In this document: piece by piece, positions 60,138-64,000 of the stretch | Numbering within the stretch: position 1 is the first letter of the stretch | How the letters are laid out: each line of letters starts with the position of its first letter | Source of the DNA: Tessaracoccus sp. OH4464_COT-324 | GTDB taxonomy: Bacteria > Actinomycetota > Actinomycetes > Propionibacteriales > Propionibacteriaceae | Direction of reading: 5' to 3' | DNA length: 64,000 nucleotides | NCBI RefSeq assembly: GCF_003932855.1 | Contig: NZ_RQYZ01000005.1 | Coordinates: 62,001 to 126,000 of the forward strand | Notes under the pieces: generated by a model | What the model was told of the DNA's origin: nothing | The model's input: only the letters and a program-made list of their open reading frames with translations | Databases searched by the model: none | Made by a program: the position numbers and the translations under genes

Positions 60138-60854
60138 ATGAAGATTTTCCGTACTGCGGTGGCCCTGGTAGCCAGCGTCACGTTGCTCGGCGGCAGCATC
60201 CTGCCCGCCGCGGCCGAGGGCGAGAATGGCTCGCTTTCGGTGCCCGGCGGCGCGCTGCCGCAGGCCACGTCGTTCACCGCAAAGGTTGACTGCGGGGTGC
60301 CCGCCGACGGCGTTGCTTTCTCCAAGGTCGTTTTCAGTATTGACGACAAGAGGATCGGGGAGAAGAAGCTTGCGCCTGCTGATCGCGCTGTGGACGTTGC
60401 AGTGACGCCTTCGTTCGAGCACGTCGGCAAGAAGACGCTCAAGGCGACCTGCGCGAGCTACCACGGCAAGAGCCGCGTCCTGAGCGCAGAAGTTGAGATT
60501 GAGCCGCAGCTTCTCCTGCCCGATCGCAGCACCTGGAAGTCGGGCGACAGTGTCCGGCTGCGAGGCCTCGGTTTCCAGGCCGGGGAGAAGGTGCAGATGA
60601 GCCTCGTGCGCGTCGCCGATGGCAAGGTCTACCAGACTCTCGATGCGGGTGTTGCTTCGCCGACTGGCGCGTTCGACTTCACCATGGTGATTCGCAGCGA
60701 TGTCCCGAAGGGTGACTACGAGCTGATCGCGACGGGCGCGTCGTCCGGTGTCAAGCTGAAGATGAAGTTCTACTGGGGGCACTCGGATAAGGCTGGAATG
60801 AAGACCACTGACAAGGCGGGCAAGCGAGCCAAGCTGCCAAGCACTGGTGTCTGA
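60138..60854 (+). CDS. Secreted beta-rich protein ending in an LPSTG motif
   Basis: This 238-residue protein has a signal peptide at residues 1-27 (cleavage after PAAA) and a beta-rich region that looks like two Ig-like domains. One cysteine pair (C53 and C103) may form a disulphide. The ATG has GGAAGGAAG upstream. The C-terminus is a Lys-rich linker then KLPSTGV and the stop. The sortase-like pentapeptide is therefore present without the hydrophobic helix and positive tail needed for normal sorting. Function is unknown. A strong terminator follows. Confidence 0.82.
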   Translation: MKIFRTAVALVASVTLLGGSILPAAAEGENGSLSVPGGALPQATSFTAKVDCGVPADGVAFSKVVFSIDDKRIGEKKLAPADRAVDVAVTPSFEHVGKKTLKATCASYHGKSRVLSAEVEIEPQLLLPDRSTWKSGDSVRLRGLGFQAGEKVQMSLVRVADGKVYQTLDAGVASPTGAFDFTMVIRSDVPKGDYELIATGASSGVKLKMKFYWGHSDKAGMKTTDKAGKRAKLPSTGV

Positions 60855-60861
60855 TGTCCTT

Positions 60862-60896
60862 CATGACGGGCGGGGCTGTTGGCCCCGCCCGTCATG
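60862..60896 (+). terminator. Terminator after the LPSTG protein
   Basis: A perfect 15-bp stem (60862-60876 with 60882-60896, starting CATGACGGGCGGGGC) has a 5-base loop TGTTG and is followed by CTTTCCC. Confidence 0.9.
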
Positions 60897-60920
60897 CTTT
60901 CCCGCTCCAGGTGTCCCGCT

Positions 60921-60949
60921 TTGATTCTCGGGGCCCTGTCGATTAGGCT
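60921..60949 (+). promoter_or_regulatory. Promoter and leader of the rpsL-rpsG-fusA operon
   Basis: TTGATT (60921-60926) and TAGGCT (60944-60949) are 17 bases apart. The ~200-base leader from there to rpsL at 61159 holds a few short hairpins (for example CGTGCG-GAGTT-CGCACG near 61032) and no gene I can support. Confidence 0.6.
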
Positions 60950-61158
60950 TAGCCAACGTGCTCGGTTGCTCGGGCACTCTTGTGCGTGCCCTGGCATGAC
61001 CGTCTGCTCTCAAACGTTGCGGAGAGCGGCCTCGTGCGGAGTTCGCACGGCGGCGTGACGGCCCCGAGGGAAAGAAACGGTGACCTATCTCTGGGGGAAG
61101 GGGCGCCGCATGCCAGGGATGAAACATTCCGTACAGTCAACGAAAGAGATGCCGACAG

Positions 61159-61530
61159 GTGCCAACTATTCAGCAGCTGGTCCGCAAGGGCCGGAAGGAT
61201 AAAGTAAAGACGAGCGACGCTCCCGCGCTGAAGAACTCGCCGCAGCGTCGTGGAGTGTGTACCCGCGTGTACACCACCACCCCGAAGAAGCCGAACTCCG
61301 CCCTGCGTAAGGTCGCGCGTGTGCGCCTGAGCTCCGGCGTTGAGGTCACCGCCTACATCCCCGGCGTGGGGCACAACCTCCAGGAGCACTCGATGGTGCT
61401 CGTTCGCGGCGGTCGTGTGAAGGACCTCCCCGGTGTTCGTTACAAGATCATCCGCGGCGCGCTCGACACCCAGGGTGTGAAGAACCGCAAGCAGGCTCGT
61501 AGCCGCTACGGCGCGAAGAAGGAGAAGTAA
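61159..61530 (+). CDS. rpsL: 30S ribosomal protein S12
   Basis: This 123-residue protein starts at GTG ([16 protein letters not shown]). The streptomycin-relevant lysines in [11 protein letters not shown] and [11 protein letters not shown] are wild type. It is first in the str operon and its TAA overlaps the rpsG ATG. Confidence 0.98.
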   Translation: MPTIQQLVRKGRKDKVKTSDAPALKNSPQRRGVCTRVYTTTPKKPNSALRKVARVRLSSGVEVTAYIPGVGHNLQEHSMVLVRGGRVKDLPGVRYKIIRGALDTQGVKNRKQARSRYGAKKEK

Positions 61531-62000
61531 TGCCTCGCAAGGGACCCGCTCCGAAGCGTCCAATCGTCGCTGACCCCGTGTACGGCTCCCCGCTGGTCTC
61601 CCAGCTGGTGAGCAAGATCCTGCTCGACGGCAAGAAGTCCATCGCGCAGTCAATCGTTTATGAAGCCCTTGAGGGCACCCGCGCCAAGACCGGCAACGAT
61701 CCGATTGCCACTCTGAAGCGCGCTCTCGACAACGTCAAGCCGTCGGTTGAGGTCAAGTCCCGCCGCGTGGGTGGTGCCACCTACCAGGTGCCGGTCGAGG
61801 TTAAGCCGGCCAGGCAGACCACCCTCGCGCTGCGCTGGCTCGTGAGCTTCTCCCGCGCGCGCCGCGAGAAGACCATGACCGAGCGTCTGATGAACGAGAT
61901 CCTCGACGCCTCCAACGGCCTCGGTGCTTCGGTGAAGCGTCGCGAGGACACCCACAAGATGGCCGAGGCGAACCGCGCCTTCGCGCACTACCGCTGGTGA
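61530..62000 (+). CDS. rpsG: 30S ribosomal protein S7
   Basis: This 156-residue protein starts at [20 protein letters not shown] with the ATG inside the rpsL stop (TAATG). The signature region [16 protein letters not shown] is present. It nucleates assembly of the 30S head. Confidence 0.98.
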   Translation: MPRKGPAPKRPIVADPVYGSPLVSQLVSKILLDGKKSIAQSIVYEALEGTRAKTGNDPIATLKRALDNVKPSVEVKSRRVGGATYQVPVEVKPARQTTLALRWLVSFSRARREKTMTERLMNEILDASNGLGASVKRREDTHKMAEANRAFAHYRW

Positions 62001-62007
62001 TCGCGTT

Positions 62008-62032
62008 GCCCCCGTGCTTTGAGCGCGGGGGC
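62008..62032 (+). terminator. Intra-operon hairpin between rpsG and fusA
   Basis: A perfect 7-bp stem (GCCCCCG / CGGGGGC) with an 11-base loop and no T-run lies 8 bases after the rpsG stop. It may act as a weak attenuator or mRNA processing site. Confidence 0.45.
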
Positions 62033-62076
62033 GCTTCACCGTTCACACACCAAAGCTTTGACGTAAAGGACCAACA

Positions 62077-64000
62077 GTGACTGATCTGTCCAAGGTGCGC
62101 AACATCGGCATCATGGCTCACATCGACGCAGGTAAGACCACCACTACCGAGCGCATCCTCTTCTACACCGGAAAGAACTACAAGATCGGTGAGACGCACG
62201 AGGGCTCGGCCACCATGGACTGGATGGAGCAGGAGCAGGAGCGGGGCATCACCATCACCTCCGCCGCCACCACCTGTTTCTGGAAAGACCACCTGATCAA
62301 CATCATCGACACCCCGGGCCACGTCGACTTCACCGTCGAGGTGGAGCGGTCGCTGCGCGTCCTCGACGGCGCAGTCGCCGTATTCGACGGCGTTGCGGGC
62401 GTGGAACCGCAGTCGATGACGGTGTGGCGTCAGGCCACCAAGTACAACGTGCCGCGCATCTGCTACGTCAACAAGCTTGACCGCACCGGTGCTTCCTTCG
62501 ATCACGTCGTGAAAACCATTCGTGAGCGCCTCATGACCGATCCGGTCCTGCTTCAGATCCCGATCGGTGCGGAAGCCGACTTCCTCGGCGTCGTCGATCT
62601 GGTTCAGATGCGCGCGCTCACCTGGCGCGGCGAGACCAAGATGGGCGAAGACTACGAGGTCGAGGAGATCCCGGCAGAGCTGAAGGAGCTCGCGGAGCAG
62701 CGCCACATGGAACTGATCGAGCGCGTCGCGGACGTGGACGACGCCATCATGGAGAAGTTCCTTGAGGGTGAGGAACCCACGGTCGAGGAGATCGAGACCG
62801 CGATCCGCAAGGGCGTCGTGGGTAACCACTTCACCGCCGTGGTGTGTGGCACCTCTTTCAAGAACAAGGGCGTGCAGCCGCTGCTCGACGCCGTTGTGAA
62901 GTACCTGCCGTCCCCGCTGGACGTGCCGGCCATCGACGGCTTCAAGCCCGGCGACGAGTCCGTTCATCTGGAGCGTCACCCGTCCGACAGCGAGCCGCTT
63001 TCGGTGTTGGCGTTTAAGGTTGCTGCTGATCCGCACCTGGGCAAGCTCACCTACGTTCGTGTTTACTCCGGCGTGCTGCACTCCGGCGAGAACGTGCAGA
63101 ACTCCTCGTCGGGCAAGAAGGAACGCATCGGCAAGATCTACCAGATGCACGCCAACAAGCGTGAGGAGATCGACCAGATCGGCGCGGGCATGATCTGCGC
63201 GGTGATGGGTTTGAAGAACACCACCACCGGTGACACTCTCTGTGATCCGTCGAACCCGATCATGCTCGAATCCATGACCTTCCCCGCGCCGGTCATTGAG
63301 CAGGCCATCGAGCCCAAGACCAAGTCCGATCAGGAGAAGCTCTCCAACGCGATCCAGCGTCTGGCGGAGGAGGATCCGACGTTCCGCGTCCACACCGACG
63401 AAGAGACCGGCCAGACCATTATCGCCGGCATGGGCGAGCTGCACCTCGACGTGTTGATCGATCGCATGAAGCGAGAGTTCAAGGTCGAAGCGAACATCGG
63501 CAAGCCGCAGGTGGCGTACCGTGAGACGCTGCGCCGCAAGGTCGAAAAGGTCGAGTACACGCACAAGAAGCAGACCGGTGGCTCCGGCCAGTTCGGTCGC
63601 GTGATCATCGATCTGGAGCCGCAGGAAGCAGGCAAGGGCTACGAGTTCGTCAACGCCGTCACCGGTGGCCGCATCCCCAAGGAATATATCCCGGCCGTTG
63701 ACCAGGGCATCCGTGAGGCCATGCAGTTCGGTGTGCTGGCTGGCTACCCGGTGGAAGACATCAAGGTGACGCTGACCGACGGCGCCTACCACGACGTCGA
63801 CTCCTCGGAACTGGCGTTCAAGCTGGCTGGTGCGCAGGCCTTCAAGGAGGCGGCGCGCAAGGCCGATCCCGCTATCCTCGAACCGATGATGGCCGTCGAG
63901 GTGACTACCCCGGAGGACTACCTGGGTACCGTCATCGGTGACCTGAACTCCCGTCGCGGGCAGGTGCAGGCGATGGACGAACAGCACGGCAACCGCGTCG
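62077..64000 (+). CDS. fusA: Elongation factor G, N-terminal part (cut by window end)
   Basis: The frame opens at a GTG (62077) with AAAGGA upstream and runs off the window after about 641 codons. G1 is [16 protein letters not shown]2 [11 protein letters not shown]3 DTPGHVDFT and G4 NKLDRTG. Domain II, III ([13 protein letters not shown]) and most of domain IV follow. EF-G drives ribosomal translocation and, with RRF, recycling. Confidence 0.98.
   Translation, partial: MTDLSKVRNIGIMAHIDAGKTTTTERILFYTGKNYKIGETHEGSATMDWMEQEQERGITITSAATTCFWKDHLINIIDTPGHVDFTVEVERSLRVLDGAVAVFDGVAGVEPQSMTVWRQATKYNVPRICYVNKLDRTGASFDHVVKTIRERLMTDPVLLQIPIGAEADFLGVVDLVQMRALTWRGETKMGEDYEVEEIPAELKELAEQRHMELIERVADVDDAIMEKFLEGEEPTVEEIETAIRKGVVGNHFTAVVCGTSFKNKGVQPLLDAVVKYLPSPLDVPAIDGFKPGDESVHLERHPSDSEPLSVLAFKVAADPHLGKLTYVRVYSGVLHSGENVQNSSSGKKERIGKIYQMHANKREEIDQIGAGMICAVMGLKNTTTGDTLCDPSNPIMLESMTFPAPVIEQAIEPKTKSDQEKLSNAIQRLAEEDPTFRVHTDEETGQTIIAGMGELHLDVLIDRMKREFKVEANIGKPQVAYRETLRRKVEKVEYTHKKQTGGSGQFGRVIIDLEPQEAGKGYEFVNAVTGGRIPKEYIPAVDQGIREAMQFGVLAGYPVEDIKVTLTDGAYHDVDSSELAFKLAGAQAFKEAARKADPAILEPMMAVEVTTPEDYLGTVIGDLNSRRGQVQAMDEQHGNRV

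Noticed and set aside
61801-63987. A 728-codon minus-strand frame opposite fusA
   Set aside because: The plus strand encodes an unmistakable EF-G with all G motifs; the opposite frame is a shadow.

Overview
The window is high-GC actinobacterial chromosome. The best guess is a member of the Propionibacteriaceae. Reasons are the order rpmG-hadA-hadB-murB ... tRNA-Trp-secE-nusG-rplK-rplA ... rplJ-rplL-rpoB-rpoC ... rpsL-rpsG-fusA, a TTG-started rpoB, KorAB, a fused AccD/AccA carboxyltransferase, an MptB-type mannosyltransferase, and a ~1,100-residue protein whose size fits the pyrophosphate-type PEP carboxykinase known from propionibacteria. No rRNA, insertion sequence, prophage or CRISPR array is visible.

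Layout. 1-3.3 kb: end of the complex I operon (nuoM, nuoN) followed by a polyprenyl diphosphate synthase, probably for the menaquinone tail. 3.4-5.1 kb: four small or unrecognised membrane proteins. 5.1-11.3 kb (minus strand): M13 peptidase, then the korA-korB-membrane protein operon. 11.4-13.8 kb: MarR regulator with MFS exporter, then thiol peroxidase. 14.2-20.3 kb: the candidate PPi-PEPCK, a three-gene NuoB/NuoC/NuoI-like module without NuoD, and MptB. 20.3-24.4 kb: xth, yajQ, tRNA-Tyr/Thr/Met, rpmG, hadAB-like dehydratase, murB. 24.4-29.7 kb: a secreted glucosaminidase coupled to a heterodimeric ABC exporter, then a methyltransferase.

29.8-34.3 kb is the accessory part. A response regulator and an ABC permease, both lacking their N-terminal parts, meet head to head at one junction. 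Next come the surviving ABC ATPase, a seven-bladed RCC1-like propeller and a protein built of ~36-residue helical repeats. From 34.5 kb the conserved block resumes (tRNA-Trp, secE, nusG, rplK, rplA), followed by a secreted pullulanase, AccDA and an amino-acid ABC importer. At 45.2-46.5 kb a solitary trpB sits behind a complete Trp-Trp leader-peptide attenuator. 46.6-55.7 kb is rplJL-rpoBC. 55.8-60.9 kb carries a sugar ABC importer without its ATPase, an LCP-family protein and a small secreted protein. 61.2 kb to the end is rpsL-rpsG-fusA (fusA cut by the window edge).

How the parts fit: complex I, the prenyl chain enzyme, KorAB (reduced ferredoxin) and the NuoBCI-like module suggest anaerobic electron transfer. 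The candidate PPi-PEPCK fits propionate-type central metabolism. Pullulanase plus the sugar importer suggest glucan use. MurB, the glucosaminidase, the LCP protein and MptB serve the cell envelope. The most noteworthy observations are the two-gene deletion scar, the two secreted proteins ending in an LPxTG motif without a membrane anchor, the NuoBCI-like module, the trpB attenuator and the 36-residue repeat protein.
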